From contig JBCBMY010000007.1 of NCBI GenBank assembly GCA_039822045.1, positions 62,001 through 126,000 of the forward strand: a stretch of DNA of 64,000 nucleotides, written 5' to 3'. The number at the start of each line of letters is the position of its first letter. Position 1 is the stretch's first letter. Source of the stretch: HLUCCA09 sp039822045. Its GTDB lineage: Bacteria > Pseudomonadota > Alphaproteobacteria > Rhodobacterales > Rhodobacteraceae. This document shows, one piece after another, positions 45,001 through 52,827 of the stretch. Position numbers and translations under genes: made by a program. The notes below the pieces were generated by a model. It did not search any database and was not told the origin of the DNA. It was given only the letters and a program-made list of their open reading frames with translations.

Positions 45001-45584
45001 TCGACGATGGCGCGACCTCGCATGACGGCGGCACGGATCGTCTCGCCCAGAACGAACTGGTTGCCCATCTCTCGCATCGCGGCCGCTGCGGCCCGGCGGA
45101 TCACCGGCTCACCGAGGCGGCGGACCGCGCCGCGCAGGGTGGCTGCAATTCCCGGTTCAGCGTCGTGCTTCAGCACGTGTCCCGTCAGCATCAGCGCCCA
45201 GGTCGACGCGTTGACAAGGGTGGACGACGAATGGCCGAGATGTGCCCCCCAGCGGCTCGGCGCGATCTTGTCCTCGATCAGTTCGTCCATGGTTGGCGCG
45301 TCGGGGACCCGCAGAAGCGCTTCTGCCAGGCACATGAGTGCCACCCCCTCGTCCGTCGACAGGCCGTACTCTGCTAGGAAGACCTCCATCAGCCCAGGGC
45401 GGCTGTCGGCGCGAATTGCGCGGACAAGTGCAACGGCCTCGTCCACGGCGCGGGCGCGGGCCGGCCCATCGGGTGCGTGGGCGGCGATGAGCGGCGCGAG
45501 GGCGGTGGCGTCGGGTACCGTGTGGAGCGCGGAAATGGACGCGCGAAATCCGCTGAGTGGGGGGGCGTGGGTCATGTCGGGCAT
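42039..45584 (-). CDS. putA: Bifunctional proline dehydrogenase / glutamate-semialdehyde dehydrogenase
   Basis: PutA oxidises proline to glutamate in two steps. The 1181-residue protein has a FAD-dependent proline dehydrogenase barrel at about 110-440 (LGEAARTAADTEAYLGAYH, RLVKGAYWDTEIKRAQ, YAPVGAHRDLLAYLVRRLLE) and an aldehyde dehydrogenase domain at about 510-1000 (ISPWNFPLAIF, AETGGLNAM with the acid, GQRCSALR with the catalytic Cys, FGGEGLSGTGPKAGG). There is no N-terminal ribbon-helix-helix domain, so it does not regulate itself; the divergent Lrp gene probably does. Tandem starts MPDM leave the N-terminus uncertain by three residues. Confidence 0.97.
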   Translation of the reverse strand: MPDMTHAPPLSGFRASISALHTVPDATALAPLIAAHAPDGPARARAVDEAVALVRAIRADSRPGLMEVFLAEYGLSTDEGVALMCLAEALLRVPDAPTMDELIEDKIAPSRWGAHLGHSSSTLVNASTWALMLTGHVLKHDAEPGIAATLRGAVRRLGEPVIRRAAAAAMREMGNQFVLGETIRAAVMRGRAIVDKGYSYSYDMLGEAARTAADTEAYLGAYHNAIATLAAECMSADIALNPGISIKLSALHPRYEEPQRARVMSELVPRVLGLAQAARAAAMGLNIDAEEADRLELSLDVIEAVLASDSLAGWDGFGVVVQAYGKRAAPVIDWLQALATRLDRRIMVRLVKGAYWDTEIKRAQVEGLPGFPVYSHKAATDVSYIACAAKLLAADRIYPQFATHNAHSAAAILQMGADPSAFEFQRLHGMGEALHDLLKSRHGTRCRIYAPVGAHRDLLAYLVRRLLENGANSSFVNRIVDPRVPAEEVVPCPFAEWETVTHQPAPGVTSPNDLWGADRPNARGWDLHDPATLAALYEARAPFAEANWTAAPLLASGLIETGPDVHVTVINPARPRETVGTARFATPAEATAAIGAAQPWSAPAAERAAILRHAADLYEAHHGEIFSLLAREAGKTLPDAVSELREAVDFLRYYAGFATDAPPREMICCISPWNFPLAIFTGQIAAALAAGNAVLAKPAEATSLIAVRAAALLHKAGVPPTALQLLPGLGRTLGPVLTADPRVAGVCFTGSTATAQAIHRSMAGRLPATAPLVAETGGLNAMIVDSSALPEQAVRDIVASGFQSAGQRCSALRMLYLQEDVADRVLTMLKGAMDELSPADPWDQSSDLGPIISAEARNVIVDHIARAEGEGRLIHQITAPGEGHFVGPALIRVRGIETLDREIFGPVIHVATFQADAIDRVVDAINAKGFGLTFGLHTRIDDRVERIAARLRVGNLYVNRNQIGAIVGSQPFGGEGLSGTGPKAGGPAYVARFLTPATPALSDASALPAKPISAAAAQSALDAAPTDTLATLSTTLLPGPTGESNRLTSHPRGTVLCLGPGVEAARAQARAAQSSGCARVVITPGWTGPGGHDGTLPAETLRQLDGVALVAFDGSESEGKAYRTALAARDGAIVPLVTGAEVPDAALLERHLCIDTTASGGNASLLAAASGADTGNRHAAE

Positions 45585-45678
45585 CCCTGTGCGATGCCAA
45601 AGTATATCATGGTGGGCGCGGTCGATTGGCCTGATAGTGAGGCAGTCGAAGTAATATCGGCTAAAGAGCGGGTGAGAT

Positions 45679-46161
45679 ATGGGCGATGTGGATGGTTATG
45701 CGGTCAAGACTGGGCAGCTTGACCGGTTTGACTGGGCGATTCTTGACGAACTGGCGCGCGACGGACGTGTCACGGTGACGGAACTGGCTCGACGCGTGGG
45801 CCTCTCGAAGACGCCGTGTCAGGTGCGGATGAACCGCCTTCGGGCGGCCGGGATCATCTTGGGGTTCCGAGCCGTCGTGGACCCGGTGACGCTTGGCCGC
45901 GAGCATGTGTGTTTCGTGGAGGTGCGCCTGTCGGACACCACGGAGCGCGCGCTGGCGGCCTTCAATGCGGCGGTGTTGGACGTACCCGAGATCGAACAAT
46001 GCCACATGATCGCCGGGGCCTTCGACTATCTCATGAAAGTGCGCACGACCGACATTGCCAGTTATCGGCGGGTGTTGGGTGAGGTGGTCTCGGCTCTGCC
46101 CCATGTGGCGAGCACCTCGACGCACGTCTCCATGGAGGCGGTGAAAGACAGCCTTGGCTAA
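45679..46161 (+). CDS. Lrp/AsnC-family regulator, likely proline-responsive activator of putA (PutR type)
   Basis: The 160-residue protein has an N-terminal helix-turn-helix at about 18-60 (FDWAILDELARDGRVTVTELARRVGLSKTPCQVRMNRL) and the effector-binding RAM domain (EIEQCHMIAGAFDYLMKVRT). It stands divergent from putA with 94 bases between. That is the PutR-putA arrangement known in alphaproteobacteria, where the regulator activates putA in response to proline. The role is inferred from this context. Confidence 0.9.
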   Translation: MGDVDGYAVKTGQLDRFDWAILDELARDGRVTVTELARRVGLSKTPCQVRMNRLRAAGIILGFRAVVDPVTLGREHVCFVEVRLSDTTERALAAFNAAVLDVPEIEQCHMIAGAFDYLMKVRTTDIASYRRVLGEVVSALPHVASTSTHVSMEAVKDSLG

Positions 46162-46230
46162 CGCCGTTTCAACCTCTGCACCCTAGGACGGCCGCGTGGG
46201 CACTGGGCCCGCCGCCGGATGGGGTGACGC

Positions 46231-47262
46231 GTGCAGAATGCCGTTGGCCTGCTTAGGGCCTTGATCGTTGTGGCAGTCTCTCTGCCATGTGCCGCAATGG
46301 CGCCGGCCAGCGCCGCACCGCGCGCCGCGCTGGTGATGGATGCGCGGAACGGGGCGGTTCTGTTTGCCGAGAATGCTGACGCGCCGCGCCACCCCGCCTC
46401 ACTCACCAAGATGATGACGCTCTATCTGACGTTTCGGGCGGTCGAGTTCGGCGCGGTCGATCTGGACGACATGGTTGAGGTGTCGACCAACGCGGCGGCC
46501 GAGCGGGGCTCGCGGCTGGGTTTGTCGGCAGGGCAGAGCATCGCGGTGCGCCACCTCGTGCGGGCGGTTGCGGTGAAATCGGCCAACGATGCGTCGACCG
46601 CCTTGGCCGAAGCTGTGGCCGGCACCGAGGACGACTTCGTGGCCGAGATGAACCGGATGGCGGCGGCGATGGGGCTGACGGGCACATCCTATCGCAATGC
46701 CCACGGGCTGACGGCGGAGGGGCACCTGACGACCGCGCGCGACATGTCGGAACTCGGGCGGCGGCTGCATTGGGACTTTCCGGAGTATCGGAGCCTCTAC
46801 ACCCGTCGGACGGCGGACGCCGGCGTGCGCGTCGTTTCGCACACGAACCGTCGGTTTCTAGGGGCCTATCCGGGGGCCGATGGCATCAAGACTGGGTATA
46901 CATCCGCAGCCGGATACACGCTGACGGCGTCGGCCCGGCGTGGCGAAGTGCATCTGATCGCCACGGTGATGGGGGCACCCTCGTCGGCTGCGCGGGCCGC
47001 TTGGGCGGGCCGCCTGCTGGACCAGGCGTTCGGCGAAGTGCCGACACTCGTGGCGCTGCGGCCGCCGGCGCCGCTTCGAGCCGCACCGATCCTTGGGCGG
47101 CCATCTGGCGATCAGGGGCCGCCGGGGGCGGCGCTCGGCCTTCTGGTGGCCGCGCGCCCGCTGCGCGGCGCAATTGGCGCTGCAGAACCAGTCGGGATCG
47201 GGCCGAATGTGGCAGCGCCACCGCCCGGCGGGATTGGGTTAGGCGGTCTCGTCCGGCGCTAG
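46231..47262 (+). CDS. D-alanyl-D-alanine carboxypeptidase (PBP5/DacF family)
   Basis: This penicillin-binding protein trims the terminal D-Ala from peptidoglycan stem peptides in the periplasm. The 343-residue protein has a signal peptide of about 29 residues ending SAAP. The active-site motifs are S57-L-T-K60, S117-A-N119 and K220-T-G222. After residue 265 a Pro/Ala/Gly-rich tail of about 75 residues replaces the usual C-terminal domain and membrane-anchoring helix, so membrane attachment is doubtful. Start is a GTG. Confidence 0.93.
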   Translation: MQNAVGLLRALIVVAVSLPCAAMAPASAAPRAALVMDARNGAVLFAENADAPRHPASLTKMMTLYLTFRAVEFGAVDLDDMVEVSTNAAAERGSRLGLSAGQSIAVRHLVRAVAVKSANDASTALAEAVAGTEDDFVAEMNRMAAAMGLTGTSYRNAHGLTAEGHLTTARDMSELGRRLHWDFPEYRSLYTRRTADAGVRVVSHTNRRFLGAYPGADGIKTGYTSAAGYTLTASARRGEVHLIATVMGAPSSAARAAWAGRLLDQAFGEVPTLVALRPPAPLRAAPILGRPSGDQGPPGAALGLLVAARPLRGAIGAAEPVGIGPNVAAPPPGGIGLGGLVRR

Positions 47263-47296
47263 CCCACAGAGAGACCAGTTTCCTTGGCGCCACGGG

Positions 47297-48133
47297 TCAG
47301 GGCTTGAGGCGGGCTCCGAGCATCTCCGACAGGTGGCCCGCGGCGCGCGCAACGACGCGGCCGAGCGCTTCCGTCGTCTCCGGTGTGACCCGAGCCACAG
47401 GGCCAGAGATCGACAAACCTGCAACCGCCGTCTCGCTTGCGTCGAACACGGGCGCCGCAACGCAGCGCATGCCGCGCGCACGTTCCTCGTTGTCGAGCGC
47501 ATAGCCACGTGCCCGGATGCGCGCGAGATCTTCGGACAGAGCGTCGGGCGAGGTTATGGTGTGCTCAGTGAATTGGTCGAGCACGGCGCGGGCCAGATAG
47601 GCGTCTCGCCGGGGCCCATCGAACCAAGCCAGAAGCGCTTTGCCGATGCCCGACGCATGAAGCGGTGCTAGCGTGCCTGGCGGGAAAAAAGCGCGGAGCG
47701 AGGCATCGGTTTCGACTTGCGCGAGAAACATCACCTCGTCGCCGCGCGCCACACCCAGATTGGCCGTCTCCCCGGTTTCGGCCCGCAGCTTGCGCATCGG
47801 GGCCTGCGCCCGTTCGACCACCGAGGTCCGGCGCAAGAAAGAGGAACCTATCAGGAACGCCTTGGGGCCCACGGCCCAGGTCTGATCCTCGGGGTTGAGT
47901 TCGGCGATACCGCGCGTCTCAAGTGTGACGAGCACCCGGTAGACAGTTGCCGGCGACTGATCGAGCGTGTGGGCCAGATCTGACAGGGTGGCGGCCCCCC
48001 TGTCTGCCAGTGCCTCAAGAATTCCCATGGCGCGGTCGAGAGACTGGATGGTGTTCTGCTCGGTCTTGTCGGTGAACGCACGGGGACGCCCACGCGCCCG
48101 ACGTTCCCCTCCGCTGGCTCCGTTTGTAGACAT
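47297..48133 (-). CDS. bhcR: IclR-family regulator of the beta-hydroxyaspartate cycle
   Basis: The 278-residue IclR protein has a winged helix at about 28-90 (QSLDRAMGILEALADRGAATLSDLAHTLDQ) and an effector domain (TGETANLGVARGDEVMFLAQ, HASGIGKALLAWF, RGMRCVAAPVFD). It lies divergent to bhcABCD, exactly as BhcR of Paracoccus denitrificans, which responds to glyoxylate and controls the bhc operon. The assignment rests on family plus position. The 171-base shared promoter region contains direct and inverted repeats that could be its operators. Confidence 0.93.
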   Translation of the reverse strand: MSTNGASGGERRARGRPRAFTDKTEQNTIQSLDRAMGILEALADRGAATLSDLAHTLDQSPATVYRVLVTLETRGIAELNPEDQTWAVGPKAFLIGSSFLRRTSVVERAQAPMRKLRAETGETANLGVARGDEVMFLAQVETDASLRAFFPPGTLAPLHASGIGKALLAWFDGPRRDAYLARAVLDQFTEHTITSPDALSEDLARIRARGYALDNEERARGMRCVAAPVFDASETAVAGLSISGPVARVTPETTEALGRVVARAAGHLSEMLGARLKP

Positions 48134-48221
48134 TTTTCAGTGTGCCTTTGTGTGCCGCTACTGATGAAAAAAGCTAAGGCTTTGATGCAGAGTGGAAAAG
48201 AGGGTATTTTCACCCTGCGCA
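48133..48221. promoter_or_regulatory. Candidate BhcR operator region
   Basis: Between bhcR and bhcA there is an imperfect inverted repeat TTTTTCAGT (48133-48141) / ACTGATGAAAAA (48160-48171). Inside it are two direct copies of GTGTGCC exactly 10 bp apart (48140 and 48150). Further on, AGGGT-ATTTTC-ACCCT forms a small palindrome at 48206-48221. The first element overlaps the bhcR start codon, which fits autoregulation. Confidence 0.55.
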
Positions 48222-48304
48222 AAACGACTTCAAAAAAATTGCTCCGTCTCGGTCTGCTGCGTTACGACGCACCTAATGACCCCTGCGTCCGATGGAGGAG
48301 CGAG

Positions 48305-49501
48305 ATGCGAGCAGAGAACCCCGTTTTCATTCCCGGGCCAACCAATATCCCGGACGTGATCCGCAAGGCCTGCGACATGGCCACCATCGACCACCGCTCC
48401 GCCGCTTTTGCGGAGATCCTTCATCCCGCTCTCGAAGGCACGCGGAAGATCCTGAAGACCGAGGCGGGCGAGGTCGTGATCTTTCCCGCCTCGGGCACTG
48501 GCGGTTGGGAAGCTGCGATCGCCAACACTCTGAGCGCCGGCGACCGGGTGGTAGCAGGGCGCAACGGCATGTTCTCTCACCGCTGGATCGATATGTGCAC
48601 GCGGTTCGGGCTCGACGTCGAGGTGATCCAACATCGCTGGGGACAGGGGCTCGACGCGGCAGCCTATGAAGAGGTGCTACGCGCCGACACAGGCCATACG
48701 ATCAGGGCCGTCCTGGCGACTCACAATGAAACGGCGACGGGGGTCGTTTCCGACATCTCAGCAATCCGTCGCGCGATGGATGCGGCGGGGCACCCGGCGC
48801 TTCTGATGGTCGATGGCGTGTCGTCGGTCGGATCGATGGATTTCCGGATGGACGCATGGGGCGTCGACCTTGCGGTGACCGGATCGCAGAAGGGCTTCAT
48901 GCTGCCGCCCGGGCTGGCCATCGTCGGCATATCGCCCAAGGCCAAGGCGGCGATGGAGCGGGCAACGCTGCCGCGCACGTTCTTCTCGTTCCGCGATATG
49001 CTGGGTGGCTACGCCAACTCGGGCTATCCTTATACGCCAGCCGTGGGGCTGATGAATGGGCTGAAGCTGTCGTGCGATCTGCTGCTCGAGGAAGGCCTCG
49101 ACAAGGTGTTCGCACGTCATGCGCGGATCGCAGAGGGCGTGCGCTCTGCCGTGCGGGCCTGGGGCCTCAGCCTTTGCGCCGAAACGCCAGACGTTCAGTC
49201 GAACTCGGTCTCGGCAATTCGGGTGCCTGACGGGTTCGATGCGAACGCGATCGTGGCGCGGGCGGCAGAAACCTATGGCGTCGCCTTCGGCACCGGGCTG
49301 GGTGAGGTTGCAGGCAAGGTGTTTCGCATTGGCCATCTCGGCCTCTTGAGCGACGTGCAGGCGCTCGCAGGGCTTTCGGCGGCGGAGATGGTGATGGCCG
49401 ATATCGGCATTCCGTTCACTCCTGGGGCGGGTGTTGCCGCCGCGCAGGCCCACTATCGCGCGACGGCGCCGGGTGTCGCGCTAGGTCTAGCAGCAGAGTG
49501 A
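48305..49501 (+). CDS. bhcA: Aspartate-glyoxylate aminotransferase
   Basis: BhcA transfers the amino group of aspartate to glyoxylate, giving oxaloacetate (the net product of the cycle) and glycine. The 398-residue fold-type I PLP enzyme resembles serine-glyoxylate aminotransferases: NPVFIPGPTNIPDVIRK at the N-terminus, FPASGTGGWEAAI, VDGVSSVGSMDFRMD and the PLP lysine Lys196 in TGSQKGFMLPPG. ATG 48305 with ATGGAGGAGCGAG ahead is chosen over the longer open frame. Followed by bhcB after 13 bases. Naming relies on order and family. Confidence 0.95.
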   Translation: MRAENPVFIPGPTNIPDVIRKACDMATIDHRSAAFAEILHPALEGTRKILKTEAGEVVIFPASGTGGWEAAIANTLSAGDRVVAGRNGMFSHRWIDMCTRFGLDVEVIQHRWGQGLDAAAYEEVLRADTGHTIRAVLATHNETATGVVSDISAIRRAMDAAGHPALLMVDGVSSVGSMDFRMDAWGVDLAVTGSQKGFMLPPGLAIVGISPKAKAAMERATLPRTFFSFRDMLGGYANSGYPYTPAVGLMNGLKLSCDLLLEEGLDKVFARHARIAEGVRSAVRAWGLSLCAETPDVQSNSVSAIRVPDGFDANAIVARAAETYGVAFGTGLGEVAGKVFRIGHLGLLSDVQALAGLSAAEMVMADIGIPFTPGAGVAAAQAHYRATAPGVALGLAAE

Positions 49502-49514
49502 CGGAGGATCAGCG

Positions 49515-50486
49515 ATGAAGGACCATGTAGACCGGCCGCTTCCGACCTATGCCGACGTCGTTGCGGCCCATGAGCGGATCAAGCCCCATATCCGGCGCAC
49601 CGAGGTGTTCACCAACGATGTGCTGGACGCAATGGCGGGCACGGAACTTCACTTCAAGTTCGAGAGCCTGCAGCCGCCGGCCGCATTCAAGGTGCGCGGG
49701 GCCTGCAATGCCGTGTTCGGGGTGAGCGAAGCCGAGGCGGCCAGGGGTGTTGCGACCCATTCGTCTGGCAACCACGCCCTGTGCCTCAGCTATGCCGCTG
49801 GGCGTCGGGGCATCCCGTGCCACGTGGTGATGCCGCGCACGGCGCCCCAGGCCAAGAAGGACGCGGTGCGCCGCTATGGCGGCAAAATCACCGAATGCGA
49901 GCCCTCCACGACAAGCCGCGAGGCGGTGTTCGCCGAGGTTCAGGCCGCGACAGGCGCCGATTTCGTGCATCCCTACAATGATCCGCGCGTGATTGCGGGG
50001 CAGGGCACGTGCTCCAAAGAGTTCGTCGAGCAGGTCGAAGGTCTCGACGCGGTGATCGCGCCAATCGGTGGTGGCGGTATGATTTCGGGCACATGCCTGA
50101 CATTGTCGACGATCGCACCGCATGTGGAGATCTATGCCGCCGAGCCGGAACAGGCCGACGACGCCTATCGTTCGTTCAAGGCGGGTCACGTCATTGCCGA
50201 CGATGCGCCCGAAACGATTGCCGACGGTCTGAAGGTGCCACTTAAGGAGAATACGTGGCATTTCGTGTCGCGCTATGTCACCGACATCCTGACGGCGTCG
50301 GAAGACGAGATTATCGATGCGATGAAGCTCAGCTGGAAAACGCTGAAGCAAGTGATCGAGCCCTCGTGTGCGGTGCCCCTTGCGGTGATCCTGAAAAACC
50401 CCGACGTGTTCCGGGGCAAGCGCGTTGGTGTGGTCGTGACCGGTGGCAATGTCGATCTCGACAAACTGCCTTGGATCAAGAGCTGA
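49515..50486 (+). CDS. bhcB: beta-Hydroxyaspartate dehydratase
   Basis: BhcB removes water from (2R,3S)-beta-hydroxyaspartate to form iminosuccinate. The 323-residue fold-type II PLP enzyme is of the serine/threonine dehydratase group: Lys59 in PPAAFKVRGACNAV, SSGNHALCLSYAA, and the phosphate-binding loop IGGGGMISG. Ribosome site GGAGGATCAGCG precedes the start. A very stable hairpin follows the stop codon, before bhcC. Confidence 0.95.
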   Translation: MKDHVDRPLPTYADVVAAHERIKPHIRRTEVFTNDVLDAMAGTELHFKFESLQPPAAFKVRGACNAVFGVSEAEAARGVATHSSGNHALCLSYAAGRRGIPCHVVMPRTAPQAKKDAVRRYGGKITECEPSTTSREAVFAEVQAATGADFVHPYNDPRVIAGQGTCSKEFVEQVEGLDAVIAPIGGGGMISGTCLTLSTIAPHVEIYAAEPEQADDAYRSFKAGHVIADDAPETIADGLKVPLKENTWHFVSRYVTDILTASEDEIIDAMKLSWKTLKQVIEPSCAVPLAVILKNPDVFRGKRVGVVVTGGNVDLDKLPWIKS

Positions 50487-50496
50487 GACCGGGGCA

Positions 50497-50547
50497 GGCG
50501 CGCTTCCGGGCCGCCCCACCCACCCACCCGCGGCCCGGAGGCGCGCC
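50497..50547 (+). terminator. Long hairpin with CCCACCCACCCACCC loop between bhcB and bhcC
   Basis: An 18-bp stem with one G-U wobble (arms 50497-50514 and 50530-50547) encloses a 15-nt loop CCCACCCACCCACCC. The loop complement GGGTGGGTGGGTGGG is a perfect G-quadruplex motif. It lacks a T-run and lies inside an operon, so processing, attenuation or transcript stabilisation is more likely than full termination. It is the sister of the hairpin at 19800. Confidence 0.75.
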
Positions 50548-50576
50548 CGCTGGGGGGAGCGAATAGGGAGACGATT

Positions 50577-51740
50577 ATGAAAGACCTCACGAATCTCGAC
50601 GATCTGGAAGTGGGCTATGACGTGCCGGCACTGCCGGGCATGGACGAGGCCGACATCCAGACACCGTGCCTGGTGCTCGATCTCGATGCGCTGGAGCGCA
50701 ACGTCAAGAAGATGGGCGATTATGCAAAGGCGCATGGGATGCGCCACCGGGTGCATGGCAAGATGCACAAGTCCGTCGATGTGGCGAAGCTGCAGATCGA
50801 GTTGGGCGGCGCGGTCGGCGTCTGCTGTCAGAAGGTCAGCGAGGCCGAGGTGTTTGCCCGAGGTGGGATCAAGGACGTCATGGTGTCGAACCAGGTGCGA
50901 GATCCGGCCAAGATCGACCGGTTGGCGCGGATGCCGAAGTTCGGCGCGCGCGTCCTGTGCTGCGTGGATGATCTGGCCAACGTGGCGGATCTGTCGACAG
51001 CAGCTCAAAAGCACGGAACCGAGATCGAGGCGCTGGTCGAGATCGACTGTGGCGCAGGCCGCTGCGGCGTGACGACGACGCCCGAGGTGGTCGAGATCGC
51101 CAAGGCAATCGATGCGGCGCCGGGGCTGAAGTTTGCCGGTCTGCAGGCCTATCAGGGCGCGATGCAGCATATGGACAGCTATGAGGACAGGAAGGCCAAG
51201 GTCGATGTCGCGATCGCGATGGTGAAGGACGCCGTCGAAGGGCTGAAGGTCGAGGGTCTTGAGTGTGACATCGTCGGCGGGGGCGGCACCGGCTCGTACT
51301 ATTTCGAGTCGAACTCGGGCGTGTACAACGAGCTGCAGTGTGGCTCCTACGCGTTCATGGATGCCGATTACGGACGGATCCTGGACAAGGACGGCAACCG
51401 CATCGACCGCGGCGAGTGGGAGAATGCGCTTTTCCTGCTGACCACCGTCATGAGCCATGTGAAGGCGGAGAAGGCGATCTGTGACGCTGGCTTGAAAGCG
51501 CAATCGGTGGATTCGGGGTTGCCGGTAATCTTTGGGCGCGACGACGTCACCTACATCAAGTGCTCTGACGAGCATGGGGTGATCGAGGACAAGGGCGGCG
51601 TGCTGAAGGTCAATGACAAGCTGAAGCTTGTACCGGGCCATTGCGATCCGACCTGCAATGTCCACGATTGGTACATCGGGGTGCGCGGCGGCAAGGTTGA
51701 GGCCGTCTGGCCAGTTTCGGCGCGCGGCAAGGCCTACTGA
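50577..51740 (+). CDS. bhcC: beta-Hydroxyaspartate aldolase
   Basis: BhcC condenses glycine and glyoxylate to (2R,3S)-beta-hydroxyaspartate, the carbon-carbon bond-forming step of the cycle. The 387-residue fold-type III PLP enzyme (alanine-racemase N-terminal type, D-threonine-aldolase-like) has the PLP lysine in HGKMHKSVD (Lys62). It also has IDCGAGRCGV, GLQAYQGAMQHM and the metal/phosphate site IVGGGGTGSY. The C-terminal VPGHCDPTCNVHDW segment holds the metal-binding His and Cys usual in this family. Start preceded by ATAGGGAGACGATT. Confidence 0.95.
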   Translation: MKDLTNLDDLEVGYDVPALPGMDEADIQTPCLVLDLDALERNVKKMGDYAKAHGMRHRVHGKMHKSVDVAKLQIELGGAVGVCCQKVSEAEVFARGGIKDVMVSNQVRDPAKIDRLARMPKFGARVLCCVDDLANVADLSTAAQKHGTEIEALVEIDCGAGRCGVTTTPEVVEIAKAIDAAPGLKFAGLQAYQGAMQHMDSYEDRKAKVDVAIAMVKDAVEGLKVEGLECDIVGGGGTGSYYFESNSGVYNELQCGSYAFMDADYGRILDKDGNRIDRGEWENALFLLTTVMSHVKAEKAICDAGLKAQSVDSGLPVIFGRDDVTYIKCSDEHGVIEDKGGVLKVNDKLKLVPGHCDPTCNVHDWYIGVRGGKVEAVWPVSARGKAY

Positions 51741-51749
51741 ACAATGCCT

Positions 51750-51796
51750 CGCCGGCTGGCCTGGCCGCAGCGTTCGGCCAGCCTCCGGCGGGAGTA
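51750..51796 (+). terminator. Hairpin between bhcC and bhcD ending in CCTCCGGCGGGAGTATTT
   Basis: CGCCGG-CTGGCC (51750-51761) pairs with GGCCAG-CCT-CCGGCG (51776-51790), a stem of 12 bp with a three-base bulge, and GGAGTATTTC follows. Alternatively CTCC-GGCG-GGAG forms a small hairpin just before TATTT. The string CCTCCGGCGGGAGTATTT is, from memory, common after genes in this bacterial family. Confidence 0.6.
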
Positions 51797-51850
51797 TTTC
51801 TGTCAAGATGATGGGAGGGGCCGCGCCCGGCGGGCGACGGTTGGACGACT

Positions 51851-52816
51851 ATGATTATCGTACCGGAATCCGAGATCGCAGGGCTGATGGATGCGGCGGC
51901 ATCGTTCGATGCCGTCGAGCAGGTGTTTGCCGCAATGTCGAAGGGGGACGCCTATAACTTTCCGGTCGTGCGTGAGGCCATTGGGCACGCGGATGCGCTC
52001 TACGGCTTCAAGTCGGGCTTTGATCGGGCGGGGTTGGTACTTGGTCTAAAGTCGGGGGGCTATTGGCCGGGCAACGCGGATCGGGGCCTGACCAACCATC
52101 AGTCGACCGTGGTGCTGTTTGATGCAGATACGGGGCGGCCGAAGGCGATCGTAGGGGGCAACCTGTTGACGGCGCTTCGCACGGCCGCGGCGAGTGCGGT
52201 CTCGATCAAGCATCTGGCGCGCCCGGATGCCAAGGTGCTGGGGATCGTGGGAGCCGGACATCAGAGCGCCTTCCAGATGCGCGCGGCGGTGCGCCAGCGG
52301 AGCTTCGAGAAGGTAGTAGGGTGGAACTATCACCCTGAGATGCTGCCGCGGCTGGCGGAGACTGCGGAGGAGCTGGGCCTTCCCTTCGAAGCGGTGGAGC
52401 TTGACCGGCTGGGCGCCGAGGCGGACGTGATTATCACCATCACGTCGAGCTTTGAGCCATCGCTCATGTCGGCGCATGTGAGCCCCGGCACCCACCTGGC
52501 CTGCATGGGGACCGACACGACGGGCAAGCAGGAGGTCGAGACGACATTGGTGGCCCGGGCGACGGTGTTCACCGACGAGGTGGCGCAGTCGGTGACGCTG
52601 GGCGAGGCGCAGCATGCGGTGGCCGCCGGCACAAAGGCAGAGTCGGACATTCACGAGATCGGTGCGGTGATCAACGGCACTCATCCCGGGCGCGGCTCGG
52701 ACGACGAGATCACGCTGTTTGACGGGACCGGTGTGGGCCTGCAGGATCTTGCCGTGGCCGAGCGGGCAATGGCTCTGGCCGTCGAAAAGGGCGTGGCGAC
52801 CGAGGTCGCCGTCTGA
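51851..52816 (+). CDS. bhcD: Iminosuccinate reductase
   Basis: BhcD reduces iminosuccinate to aspartate with NADH, closing the cycle. The 321-residue protein belongs to the ornithine cyclodeaminase/mu-crystallin family. A dimerisation part is followed by the Rossmann motif VLGIVGAGHQSAFQ near 130-143, with LLTALRTAAASAVS just before it. Near the end are GTHPGRGSDDEITLFDGTGVG and LQDLAVAERA. It ends 11 bases before the next gene, a GAPDH-family enzyme, suggesting the operon continues. Confidence 0.95.
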   Translation: MIIVPESEIAGLMDAAASFDAVEQVFAAMSKGDAYNFPVVREAIGHADALYGFKSGFDRAGLVLGLKSGGYWPGNADRGLTNHQSTVVLFDADTGRPKAIVGGNLLTALRTAAASAVSIKHLARPDAKVLGIVGAGHQSAFQMRAAVRQRSFEKVVGWNYHPEMLPRLAETAEELGLPFEAVELDRLGAEADVIITITSSFEPSLMSAHVSPGTHLACMGTDTTGKQEVETTLVARATVFTDEVAQSVTLGEAQHAVAAGTKAESDIHEIGAVINGTHPGRGSDDEITLFDGTGVGLQDLAVAERAMALAVEKGVATEVAV

Positions 52817-52827
52817 CGGAGGGTGTA

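Noticed and set aside
49509..51806. 765-codon minus-strand frame
   Set aside because: It is antisense to bhcB and bhcC; the translation is rich in His, Arg and Leu with no domain. Long antisense frames are expected in GC-rich genes.
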